Positions 6,806 through 14,284 of a stretch of 41,525 nt of DNA are shown one piece after another (the stretch's first letter is position 1; each line of letters starts with the position of its first letter). Under the pieces are notes generated by a model. That model saw nothing but the letters and a program-made list of their open reading frames with translations. It ran no database searches and was not told the DNA's origin. Both the position numbers and the translations under genes were made by a program. Source of the stretch: Nanobdellota archaeon (GTDB lineage: Archaea; Nanobdellota; Nanobdellia; Pacearchaeales; GW2011-AR1). The DNA lies in the NCBI GenBank assembly GCA_018830525.1, contig JAHJSH010000029.1:1-41525 (forward strand), written 5' to 3'.

Positions 6806-8290
6806 TATAAATGAGAAAGTAGTTATTGGAATATAAATAACATTTTCTTCTTTTTTTATTTTTTGACAATCGCAGATAACAATACCATATTTTGAACTGA
6901 ATTTTTTAATTGCTCTTTTTATTTGACCTTTATCTTTTTTACCATAACCTACTTCAACTGGAATGATATTTTCCTTTGAATCTTGAATTAAGAAATCAAC
7001 CCCCCCATCATTAGAATCATAGAATATTCCTGTTGGCTGATTAACTGTTTCTTTCATTCTTATGAAATATGATGCAACCATATTTTCTACAAGAACACCA
7101 AACATTTCTTTATTATTTCTATCAAAGGCTCCAAGTTTAAATCTTATAGCAGTATTTATTGAAGGAGAAAGAAAATAATATTTCCAAGATTTTCTAACTA
7201 TTTTTCCAGCCCCGCCATGAGGTTTGACATTAAAAATCAGATGAGTCTTTTCTAAAACATCTAAAATACTTCTAACCAGTGTTGGCGATATGCCCAATCG
7301 TTCTGAAAGTTTTGAATCAGAAGTCCCTCCTGGAGATTGCAAAGCTAAGAAAGTTAATATTCTAGATATCATATTTCTTGTATCTGTATTAAATGATTGT
7401 ATTGAAAATATGTCTTTTTCGATTACTCTATCAATCATGCTAAATATTTTTTCATGAGCTTCTATTTGAGACATATTTAGAGTAAATGGAAATCCCTTAT
7501 AACAAACAAAATCTTCCCATTCCTTTTCAATTGGTCTTTCTATTTTTAATATTTTTTTAGTTAATTCATTTTCTTTTGATGAAGCAAGTTCAAAAATAGT
7601 TTCATTATCTCCTTTAAAGATTAAATTCCTAATACTCTCAGCCATGTCTTTAGGAGGGAACCAGTTTTCATATTTTAGAGTTAAATATTCTGAAAAATTC
7701 ATTGGGAAAATAATTTCTTTAGTTGTTCTTCTAGCAGCATCAACATTTAACTCCAAGCTTAATGCAGAAGATCCAGTGAAAATCATAAATATTTTTTTGC
7801 TTTTATCAAAAAACACTTTTGCGGTTTCACTCCAATTATGATCAAAGTGTGCTTCATCTACAAAAATAAATACTTCTTTATCCAAATGAACCGGAGAGAT
7901 TTTATGAACTTCTTGGATAAAAGTGTCTGCAACATCTAAAATCTTTTTCCCTAAATATGCTTTAAGTTCATCTGCTGAAAAATAAAGGAGCCTATCTTGT
8001 TCAATTTTTTTCTCATTTTTTAGATAGTCATAAATCTGAAACACCAAAGTAGTTTTTCCTACGCCTCTTAATCCAGGAAGAACAACTAATCTTTTTGTTA
8101 TATTTCCTAGTCGTTCACCCATGAGAAAGTCATCAACATGTTTTTTTATTCTTAGGTAAGCTCTTCTGTGTTTCAGGATTCTTCCCCCTTCTTCAAGATG
8201 ATTTTTAACTAGTTGTGGAGCTTCAGCTAATTTTGCAAGAGTATACTTCAATAGTATTTCCTTACTATCAGTTTCATTTGGTTCTGCCAT
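6803..8290 (-). CDS. AAA-family ATPase with C-terminal DUF4143/nuclease-like domain
   Basis: A 495-residue protein from the preferred start. The P-loop is GLRGVGKTTL near residues 73-82, Walker B is VFIFVDEAH near 140, and a sensor-like TGSSAL follows, as in the archaeal AAA_14 ATPases. The C-terminal 200 residues fit DUF4143: a winged-helix-like stretch (LGISPTLVRSILDVL) and a PD-(D/E)XK-like remnant (GGVDFLIQ, then IPVEVGYG). Such proteins are common and abundant in archaea; their cellular role is largely unsettled. The ORF opens at 8305, but the TATA box at 8320-8328 predicts initiation near 8300, so the second Met (8290) is preferred. Two palindromes surround that promoter. Confidence 0.75.
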   Translation of the reverse strand: MAEPNETDSKEILLKYTLAKLAEAPQLVKNHLEEGGRILKHRRAYLRIKKHVDDFLMGERLGNITKRLVVLPGLRGVGKTTLVFQIYDYLKNEKKIEQDRLLYFSADELKAYLGKKILDVADTFIQEVHKISPVHLDKEVFIFVDEAHFDHNWSETAKVFFDKSKKIFMIFTGSSALSLELNVDAARRTTKEIIFPMNFSEYLTLKYENWFPPKDMAESIRNLIFKGDNETIFELASSKENELTKKILKIERPIEKEWEDFVCYKGFPFTLNMSQIEAHEKIFSMIDRVIEKDIFSIQSFNTDTRNMISRILTFLALQSPGGTSDSKLSERLGISPTLVRSILDVLEKTHLIFNVKPHGGAGKIVRKSWKYYFLSPSINTAIRFKLGAFDRNNKEMFGVLVENMVASYFIRMKETVNQPTGIFYDSNDGGVDFLIQDSKENIIPVEVGYGKKDKGQIKRAIKKFSSKYGIVICDCQKIKKEENVIYIPITTFSFI

Positions 8291-8298
8291 TTTATTCT

Positions 8299-8350
8299 TA
8301 TACATTTTTATGTATATCTATTTATAAATGCCTATACATTTTAATGTATA
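8299..8350 (-). promoter_or_regulatory. ATPase promoter flanked by two TATACAT palindromes
   Basis: Two perfect inverted repeats share one half-site: TATACAT-TTTT-ATGTATA (8299-8316) and TATACATT-TT-AATGTATA (8333-8350). Between them lies ATTTATAAATA (TATA box on the minus strand, about 8320-8328). One palindrome covers the predicted start of transcription and the other lies just upstream of the TATA box. This is operator geometry for a dimeric repressor; the repressor is not identified. Confidence 0.6.
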
Positions 8351-8437
8351 AGCTTATTTAAGCTTTGTGGTAGTTAATGTAGTAGTTTTAGTGGTAGGAT
8401 AATTAGCCGCATAAGTGGTAATACTTCTTTTCTCTTC

Positions 8438-8641
8438 CTAACCCATCCAATCTTTTACTTCTCCCTTCATCACCTTTTCATAATACTTGGGATAACTTAC
8501 TTTTATTCTATTGAGTTTTGTTTTTATGTATTCCTTTCTGCATTTTTCTGAACAAAATAATAAAACTTTTTCATCTCTAAATTGTGGGGCTAACCATATC
8601 CCGCTATTAATCTCTTTTTTACAGGTTTTGCATTTTTCCAT
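8438..8641 (-). CDS. Small TRASH/treble-clef-like zinc-finger protein
   Basis: A 67-residue protein with CKTC near the N-terminus and FCSEKC at about residues 29-34, a C-x2-C...C-x3-C zinc-binding arrangement like TRASH or related treble-clef fingers. The C-terminal half is basic and helical (KYYEKVMKGEVKDW). It follows the 8647-9306 gene by 5 bases on the same strand, so it is probably the last gene of that operon. A near-identical broken copy lies at 6419-6737, on the other side of the ATPase gene. Metal or nucleic-acid binding is plausible; the function is unknown. Confidence 0.6.
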   Translation of the reverse strand: MEKCKTCKKEINSGIWLAPQFRDEKVLLFCSEKCRKEYIKTKLNRIKVSYPKYYEKVMKGEVKDWMG

Positions 8642-8646
8642 TTTAA

Positions 8647-9306
8647 TTATTCTCCACCATATTCCTCCACCATATAGTCTACTTCTGAATTTTCTAACAC
8701 TCCTCTAAATTTTTCACACATTTTTAGATACTTTTCTTTATCTTTTCTTTCGTTTGCTATATCCATTAAAAAATAGATAATTTCATGTTTCTCTTCATCT
8801 TTGTAAGTCATACCAATAGTTTTAGAAATCATTTTTTCTTCTAACTGATTTAATTGTTCTTTGTTTAGATTATTTAACAAAACTTCTTTGTCAGAATTAA
8901 ATCCATAAATATCTAATGAAGAAGCATATTCAGAAACTTTATCTACTAGTTCATCGATATTACAAGTTTTAACAAGGCAGATGAAGTAATTTTTAATATA
9001 AATGTCAAAATCATCTTTGATTTTTGCTAATAAATCATTGTAATCAAAGAGATCTGTTGACCCAGTAGATGCTTTTAATAAAAAAGGTATGAGTTTATGA
9101 TAACAATTTTTACATTCTTCTAATTCATTATTTTTAAATTTTTCATTCAATATTCTGAAATATTGTTTTATTATTTTTAGTCCTTCATTATCATACATCT
9201 TATCCATATGAAACTGCCCTTTTTTAGAAATTTCAATAAATTTATCTATATCTTTTTCTAAAGTTTCTTCAGTTAATTTATATTTTATTATTTTTGTTAG
9301 TTTCAT
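8647..9306 (-). CDS. Hypothetical helical protein
   Basis: A 219-residue, charged and mostly helical protein; no family is recognised. It has no signal peptide or membrane segment. Repeating helical pairs with aromatic spacing (EKFKNNELEECKNCYHKL, then DFDIYIKNYFICLVKTCN) hint at a TPR-like or all-alpha scaffold, which is only a guess. The ORF is open to 9336, but the Met at 9306 lies one base after the upstream stop, which fits coupled translation better. It belongs to the 9736-to-8438 minus-strand gene set. Confidence 0.5.
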   Translation of the reverse strand: MKLTKIIKYKLTEETLEKDIDKFIEISKKGQFHMDKMYDNEGLKIIKQYFRILNEKFKNNELEECKNCYHKLIPFLLKASTGSTDLFDYNDLLAKIKDDFDIYIKNYFICLVKTCNIDELVDKVSEYASSLDIYGFNSDKEVLLNNLNKEQLNQLEEKMISKTIGMTYKDEEKHEIIYFLMDIANERKDKEKYLKMCEKFRGVLENSEVDYMVEEYGGE

Positions 9307-9307
9307 T

Positions 9308-9736
9308 TTAATCTCGATAATCTGAAATGTTTTCAAATTTCATTTCAAGAGGTTTTTCAAATACTTTATTTGCTTTTTTCAAACCATTATCTTTAATTAG
9401 ATTATCAAATTCTTTTTCTCTTTTTTTTATTTTTTCAGATAAATATCTTACATTTATTAAATCATTATCCAGCTCGTGCTCTTCTCCTTCTTCGTCTGTT
9501 ATCATTAATTGTTGATAATATCCACCGGAATAAATAGAGCAACCACCAATATCAAAATTTAGGTCATCGGCATAACCCTCTTCAATTTCTCCAAGTCCGG
9601 TTTTAATAATTAATCTATTTAGTGTTTGATGGATTTCCTGCTTTAATTCATATAATTCTCGACTGCCTTTTAAAATTTTAAGTTCTGATTCACTAAGGTT
9701 TTCAGGATTATTTTTGGATTTTTTCTTTTTCTTCAT
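9308..9736 (-). CDS. Hypothetical protein
   Basis: A 142-residue protein with a Lys-rich start (MKKKKKSKNN), a helical segment (LYELKQEIHQTLNRLI), a middle part rich in Gly/Tyr/Asp (FDIGGCSIYSGGYYQQL), and a charged coiled-coil-like C-terminus. It is cytoplasmic by composition. It precedes the 8647-9306 gene with a one-base gap, so the pair are likely co-translated partners. No family is recognised. Confidence 0.5.
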   Translation of the reverse strand: MKKKKKSKNNPENLSESELKILKGSRELYELKQEIHQTLNRLIIKTGLGEIEEGYADDLNFDIGGCSIYSGGYYQQLMITDEEGEEHELDNDLINVRYLSEKIKKREKEFDNLIKDNGLKKANKVFEKPLEMKFENISDYRD

Positions 9737-9757
9737 ATTTAAAAATATATGCAGAGC

Positions 9758-9906
9758 TTATTTTATCTTCAGGCAAGGTTCTTTTAATCTCTTTTTAACT
9801 TCATTTTCAGACTTTCCGGAAGTTATAACTTGCGAGTTTACAATTGCAAAATATCCCCTCTTATGCTGATGTGCCTTGATGAATCTTTTTTTGACATATC
9901 TTTCAT
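9758..9906 (-). pseudogene. Small DUF5678-like gene with a -1 frameshift at seven A residues
   Basis: The ATG at 9906 directly follows the stop of the next gene upstream (TAA then ATG). The frame reads MKDMSKK and then hits a run of seven A. Shifting -1 there gives RFIKAHQHKRGYFAIVNSQV and a further 20 residues to the stop at 9758. The shifted part resembles the short DUF5678 pattern (GxxVAIxxGxVxxxGxxxxEV). Options are a homopolymer sequencing error, a broken gene, or programmed slippage on A-AAA-AAG-like sequence. The shifted frame has no start codon of its own. Confidence 0.5.
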
Positions 9907-10287
9907 TTACCCTTTAGAATTTTGCCATACTCCATTATCAAACATATTGTCTGCCAGTTCTTTTAGCCTTTTCTCCCCATTATCTTCTTCAAAATTTTCG
10001 TCATCATAATCATCCCACTCAAAATTCATAAATCTGCTTGGCCTTGTTTCATCAAAGATATTTTTCGGTTCTTCTCCATAAATTTCTTTGTGCATTTCAA
10101 CAGGAGTTTTTCCTGTATCGCTTTGCTTTCTCATATAATTATACCAATGATGAAATTCTTCTTGTTGTTTTTTGTCTTCTTCATCATTTTTAGGATTAGG
10201 TTTGTCTTTAAAGAATTCTGTCCAAGCCATATCAAATTCTTTCATGCTTCTAAGCCCTTCTTTTTCTATTTCTTCTTTATCCATCAT
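9907..10287 (-). CDS. Acidic hypothetical protein
   Basis: A 126-residue, strongly acidic protein (DDYDDENFEEDNGEKRLKEL) with aromatic clusters (FHHWYNYMRKQSDTGKTPVE). The GKTPxE after an aromatic helix resembles segments seen in some SEC-C- or IS-associated proteins, but the similarity is too short to name a family. Its ATG overlaps the stop of the RecB-like nuclease gene (ATGA-type overlap), so the two are translationally coupled. No signal peptide or membrane helix is present. A DNA-mimic or partner protein of the nuclease is possible but unproven. Confidence 0.5.
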   Translation of the reverse strand: MMDKEEIEKEGLRSMKEFDMAWTEFFKDKPNPKNDEEDKKQQEEFHHWYNYMRKQSDTGKTPVEMHKEIYGEEPKNIFDETRPSRFMNFEWDDYDDENFEEDNGEKRLKELADNMFDNGVWQNSKG

Positions 10288-10937
10288 CGTCTCCCATCAC
10301 ACCACTCACACCCCTCCCTCGGACACTCTCCTTCCAACAACCTTAGCGCATCTTTCCATGCTTTCTCGGCCATCTTAACATCTACTTTCATCTTGACTAG
10401 GTCGGTATCGAAGATAACTTCTCCAGTTGGCATTACTTCCTTAGGGACATAAAATAACAAGAAAAAGAAATCTTCCGTTTCATAACCATTTTTCCCCAAT
10501 AAGAAATTGTAGATATTTTGTTGAAGTCTATAATGTTCGGCCGTGTCTTCCTTTAGGGCGTATCCCCTCGTTTTATAATCCAAAACAATTAATTTCTTTC
10601 CCTTGACTAAAATATTATCTACTGCCCCATGAAGTTCATTGCCATCTTTATCTGTCCAAGAGATTCCTTTAAAATTAGATTGCCAGATTTTCATCTTATC
10701 TTTGTCATCAAATATCTTCATGCCTGTGCAATTATCATTCTCACAGAGTTCGGGAGGAAGTTTCCCCTTTTCCATGAACTTGTCGAAATGCGTTTTGAGA
10801 ATTCGATCCATTCCACTCGGAAGGCTCGGGAATATCCCGCTAGGTCTCTTCCAAACCTTATGTTGATGAAGCCAGAAGCAACGAGGGCAATCTTTTATGA
10901 GGTTTAGGGCTGAAGGGGAGAGTTTGTATGTTTCCAT
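10284..10937 (-). CDS. RecB/Cas4-like PD-(D/E)XK nuclease with Cys cluster
   Basis: A 217-residue protein. It begins LSPSALNLIKDCPRCFWL (first Cys pair), then GAVDNIL and LIVLDYKT give the catalytic G-x-x-D...D-Y-K signature, followed by the YRLQQNIYNFLL helix (QxxxY). The C-terminus has CPREGCEWC, so N- and C-terminal cysteines could hold an Fe-S cluster as in Cas4 and AddB. The length fits a stand-alone family member. It would be a single-strand or end-processing exonuclease; no CRISPR array or cas genes are in the window, so it is not called Cas4. The track ORF opens with GTG at 10985; the ATG at 10937 is where the conserved domain begins. Confidence 0.75.
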   Translation of the reverse strand: METYKLSPSALNLIKDCPRCFWLHQHKVWKRPSGIFPSLPSGMDRILKTHFDKFMEKGKLPPELCENDNCTGMKIFDDKDKMKIWQSNFKGISWTDKDGNELHGAVDNILVKGKKLIVLDYKTRGYALKEDTAEHYRLQQNIYNFLLGKNGYETEDFFFLLFYVPKEVMPTGEVIFDTDLVKMKVDVKMAEKAWKDALRLLEGECPREGCEWCDGRR

Positions 10938-10984
10938 TAGAACAGTTATATGAAAGGACCTTAAAAATGTTGGGTTCCACACCA

Positions 10985-12307
10985 CTAACTCCTCTCGAGA
11001 TTACCGCTGACTCGTTTTGGCTCGAAGGTTCCTTTCATTCTTTTTTCGAATTTTTCTGAAGTTTGTTTCAATTGATCTTCGGGTTTTTGTGGTCCTATTT
11101 TTTTCTGTCTTTTGTAAAGATAATATCCCCCGGCTCCGAGTGCGGCGAAGATTAGGAGTGCAATTAGCCAGCCATATCCTTCGCCACCTTCTTTTTTCTG
11201 CGAAGGTTTAGCAATACAATTTCCCTTGCAACAGTATTCTCCGATATCAGTAAATTCGATAGTACCATTGCATAGTTGGATTCCAGAACTACAAACGCTT
11301 CCACCGAGTTCAGCACAGGATAAATTGGAGATTGCGAAATCTGAGATTTCGCTTCCGGCAGGGAGTATAAAAAAATCTAAGGGGAGGAAAAGAGTTTTCG
11401 TTTCGTTATTGTGGAGATAGGAGATGTTAATAGTTCCTTCGAAATGTCCAGGGAGTTTTGGTGCGATAGTTAAGGATAAATTTTTAATCTCTCTTCCTTC
11501 AAGGGTTTCTAGATTTTCTAATTCTATGAAATCAAAATCTGATGCTATTTCAAAATCAGTAAAATTGTCGTCGCCAAAATTAAATAATTGAAGTTGTTTT
11601 TCTATCGGTTCTCCGAGAGTAATGTTTAGTGAAATTGATTCTGGATTAGTTTTTAGATTGTGGCTTACTGGGAGAACTATGATCTCTCCAGGTTTTGTCC
11701 GTATTACGGGAATAAGGAATTCTTTGTATGCCAAGCAAGATAAGAATTCAAATTGGGATTCTTGTTCGAAGGATATTTTTTCTGACGCTAAAGGTTCTAG
11801 GGATATTTCTTGGTCTTGGCAGGTTACATTAAATGAAGAATTTCCTTTATTTGTGAAGGTTATATTTAATTCATTAGAGAATTTTATGAACCCGGGTTTG
11901 ATTGAAAGGATTTCTGTTCTGGTAACGTTCTCTTCTATGATTAATTCTTCCTGAACTTGGAAATCTTTTTTCAATATTGCGGCTTGAAGGTTTCCATCTT
12001 CTTTATAGAGAATATCAGAGATTTCCAATGTGAAGTTTCCTTCTCGTGTCGTGTAAGTATAGAAATAATAGGTTCCATTGAAATATGTTAAATCGAATTC
12101 GAAGAATACTTTTTTTCGGCCTTCTAAAAAAGTTATATCTGACTCCAGGATTTCTTTTGTTAATTCTCCGGGAATAGAAATTGTCGCGAAGATAGTTTCC
12201 CCGGGTTGAGTTTCGTTATATTGAAACGTAATCTCTGGGCCTGCAGATACTAGGGATATAGAGAATAATCCTAGGAATAATAAAAATAATATTGCATCAC
12301 CTTTCAT
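10985..12307 (-). CDS. Secreted, membrane-anchored beta-sandwich surface protein
   Basis: A 440-residue protein. A Sec signal peptide occupies residues 1-22 (FLLFLGLFSISLVSAG). Beta-rich segments with N-glycosylation sequons follow (YNET, FNGT, NITF, NISY), consistent with stacked Ig-like or NEW3-like domains. A short Cys-rich knot (CCKGNC) lies near residue 355, then one transmembrane helix (WLIALLIFAALGAGGYYLY) at about 377-396 and a basic cytoplasmic tail. The topology is outside-facing with one C-terminal anchor. It lies just downstream of a gene with the same layout (12343-14250), suggesting partners. The function is unknown; adhesion or envelope structure is inferred. Confidence 0.65.
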   Translation of the reverse strand: MKGDAILFLLFLGLFSISLVSAGPEITFQYNETQPGETIFATISIPGELTKEILESDITFLEGRKKVFFEFDLTYFNGTYYFYTYTTREGNFTLEISDILYKEDGNLQAAILKKDFQVQEELIIEENVTRTEILSIKPGFIKFSNELNITFTNKGNSSFNVTCQDQEISLEPLASEKISFEQESQFEFLSCLAYKEFLIPVIRTKPGEIIVLPVSHNLKTNPESISLNITLGEPIEKQLQLFNFGDDNFTDFEIASDFDFIELENLETLEGREIKNLSLTIAPKLPGHFEGTINISYLHNNETKTLFLPLDFFILPAGSEISDFAISNLSCAELGGSVCSSGIQLCNGTIEFTDIGEYCCKGNCIAKPSQKKEGGEGYGWLIALLIFAALGAGGYYLYKRQKKIGPQKPEDQLKQTSEKFEKRMKGTFEPKRVSGNLERS

Positions 12308-12342
12308 AATTTCATTAAGGCCAGGGGATTAATAAAGTTTGC

Positions 12343-14250
12343 TTACCTAGACATGTCTTGAAGTTTTTTGAAAGTATCAGACATACGAGCATCTCTTCGG
12401 TCATAACGTCTTCCTTGAGGAGGAGCCCCTCTTCCTTGAGACATTATTCTTTGAGGCATTCTTCTCACCGGAGGGAATCCAGGTCTTGGCGGCATTCCCG
12501 GTCTTGGTCCTTGGAATGATGCGGGTGAAGATGAATCTTTCCCTTTATCTTTTTTGAACTTGGATCTCATCTTGAACCAAAATAATTTTAGCTCTTCTCT
12601 TTTTACCCATCCGATTGCTCCGAGAACTGCGAGGATTAGGATTATTAGAACCCAGATCCACCATGTGCTGCCCCCCCCTTTAGTTGTTACTGATTTGGTT
12701 TTACAACAAACTTGGACCCCATCGCAATCGTAATCTGCGGATTCTTGGTTATCTGAACAAGAGTCTTTACAAGTATAGAAATAATCTTCACAGGGAGTAG
12801 TGTCGCTTCTTTCGATACAAGTCCCAGTACAACAAGAAGTTGTATCTGTTGCTTTCCGAGTATTTCCAGAACAGACTTCCCCAGAGTCACATTCTGATCC
12901 TCCATAGTCTGTGCAGCTTTTTAGGCTTTCGGCCATACAGCAAGTGTCAGATAGGGATGCGCAGAAAAAGTTATTTCCGACATCATTTGATGAAGGAACA
13001 CAGTCGGTTTTAGGAATACAAAAGTAACCTGCTGCAGAACAATAGTTTACTCCGCTTCCTCCTGAGTTTTTTCCAGCCCTTCCTTCTAATGCCCAGAGCA
13101 CGATTGCAGTATCTCTTACAGAATTTTGCCAACAACCATTAGCGCCTTGTGAAAATAATAACCAGTCCCTTGCTTTAGTAATTTGTTCTGCGGATGATGA
13201 ACTTCCTAAGGATATTAATGCTAGGGATGTGTCGTAAAACTTATTGTATGCCGAGCTTGGCGCTTCCCAATAATTTCCTAATCTTTGGTCTGCGATAAGT
13301 TGGCTTGCATAATCTTCGTAATTAGTGGACATGTAAATAAATGCGTAAGGTAAATATTGCTTGTTGCTTTCGGCCATTGCGATGATGTATGGAATAAATT
13401 CGTCTACGTTATATCCTTTTTCAAGTAATGCCTGTGTTGCCCAGGCTGTTGCCTCATATTCACAGGAAGTTGTTCCAAAACATTTTGAATTTACCTTTAA
13501 CTTTATTGAACCAAATGCAGGTGAAGATTCTGTTCCCTCGATTGGATAGATTGTTGGAGAGTTTTTATTTTTGTATAATAATGTGGCGATGAAATTTTTG
13601 TCACACTCGATGTTGAATTCTTCGTCATAACAGCTGGGGTTAACTTCTAGCCAGAAATTTGATTGTGCCCGCGTTAAACATGACCCGGCGTTGACGTCTA
13701 TTTTTTTATTTTCTCCTATGCTGATAGAGTAATCGTTTGTTTGGTATCCGATATTACAAGTTACTGCCTCGTTAGAATCTTGTTCTAAGTACCAGATTAA
13801 TTCTGTTGGAGTTCGCACTTGGCTGAGTAACCATAATTCTGACGCTTCAGTATCTTTTCCTGCGTGGTCTAATGCTAAGATTGCTAATGCTGTGTCTCGG
13901 ACGTTTCCCCAATTATCTGAAGATTTTCTGTCCTCTAATACTTTAACACATTCATCGAAGATATTGTCCGGGGTTGCTAAAATTGTGTATGCAATTTCTT
14001 GAGTTGTTAATCCGGAACAATCTGCGGCCTTTTCTTCGAGACAATCGTAACCTGCTACTATTTTATTTGGATCTTGTTGTGCAGTTGTTGTAGAACTAGA
14101 GGTGCTACTTGAAGTACATTCGCTATTTTGACAGGTTTCTCCAGAATCACAATCGCTGAGAGAATCGCATGCGTCTCCTTCTGCCGCGAATGCTAGCGGG
14201 ACTAATGAGAAAACTAATAATAAGAATATGAATACACCCGTTTTTTTCAT
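12343..14250 (-). CDS. Surface protein with alpha/alpha-toroid repeats, Cys-rich stalk and C-terminal anchor
   Basis: A 635-residue protein. The signal peptide is MKKTGVFIFLLLVFSLVPLA. Repeated helical motifs (VRDTALAILALDHAG, YEATAWATQALL, YDTSLALISL, VRDTAIVLWALEG) match the alpha/alpha-toroid pattern of squalene-cyclase/prenyltransferase-like and macroglobulin-like domains. A stalk with many Cys residues and CxxC/CC pairs follows (about 415-520), then a transmembrane helix (WIWVLIILILAVLGAIGWV) and a basic Pro/Arg/Gly-rich tail. Enzyme activity is not supported; a protein-binding scaffold is more likely. The track ORF starts at 14301, but the signal peptide starts at 14250, 25 bases from a TATA box. 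Confidence 0.65.
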   Translation of the reverse strand: MKKTGVFIFLLLVFSLVPLAFAAEGDACDSLSDCDSGETCQNSECTSSSTSSSTTTAQQDPNKIVAGYDCLEEKAADCSGLTTQEIAYTILATPDNIFDECVKVLEDRKSSDNWGNVRDTALAILALDHAGKDTEASELWLLSQVRTPTELIWYLEQDSNEAVTCNIGYQTNDYSISIGENKKIDVNAGSCLTRAQSNFWLEVNPSCYDEEFNIECDKNFIATLLYKNKNSPTIYPIEGTESSPAFGSIKLKVNSKCFGTTSCEYEATAWATQALLEKGYNVDEFIPYIIAMAESNKQYLPYAFIYMSTNYEDYASQLIADQRLGNYWEAPSSAYNKFYDTSLALISLGSSSSAEQITKARDWLLFSQGANGCWQNSVRDTAIVLWALEGRAGKNSGGSGVNYCSAAGYFCIPKTDCVPSSNDVGNNFFCASLSDTCCMAESLKSCTDYGGSECDSGEVCSGNTRKATDTTSCCTGTCIERSDTTPCEDYFYTCKDSCSDNQESADYDCDGVQVCCKTKSVTTKGGGSTWWIWVLIILILAVLGAIGWVKREELKLFWFKMRSKFKKDKGKDSSSPASFQGPRPGMPPRPGFPPVRRMPQRIMSQGRGAPPQGRRYDRRDARMSDTFKKLQDMSR

Positions 14251-14270
14251 ATAGAATAAAGAGGTCGATT

Positions 14271-14280
14271 GTTTATAAAG
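14271..14280 (-). promoter_or_regulatory. TATA box of the toroid surface-protein gene
   Basis: On the minus strand CTTTATAAAC is centred about 25 bases upstream of the ATG at 14250. This supports that start and a leaderless mRNA. It overlaps the tail of the primase stop region. Confidence 0.55.
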
Positions 14281-14284
14281 ATTG

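Noticed and set aside
6621-6869. 82-residue track ORF
   Set aside because: Its front is the 12-bp repeat and the ATPase tail; only the zinc-finger remnant is meaningful, reported as a pseudogene.
10284-10985. Reading the RecB-like nuclease as Cas4
   Set aside because: No CRISPR repeats or cas1/cas2 in the window; stand-alone family members are common.
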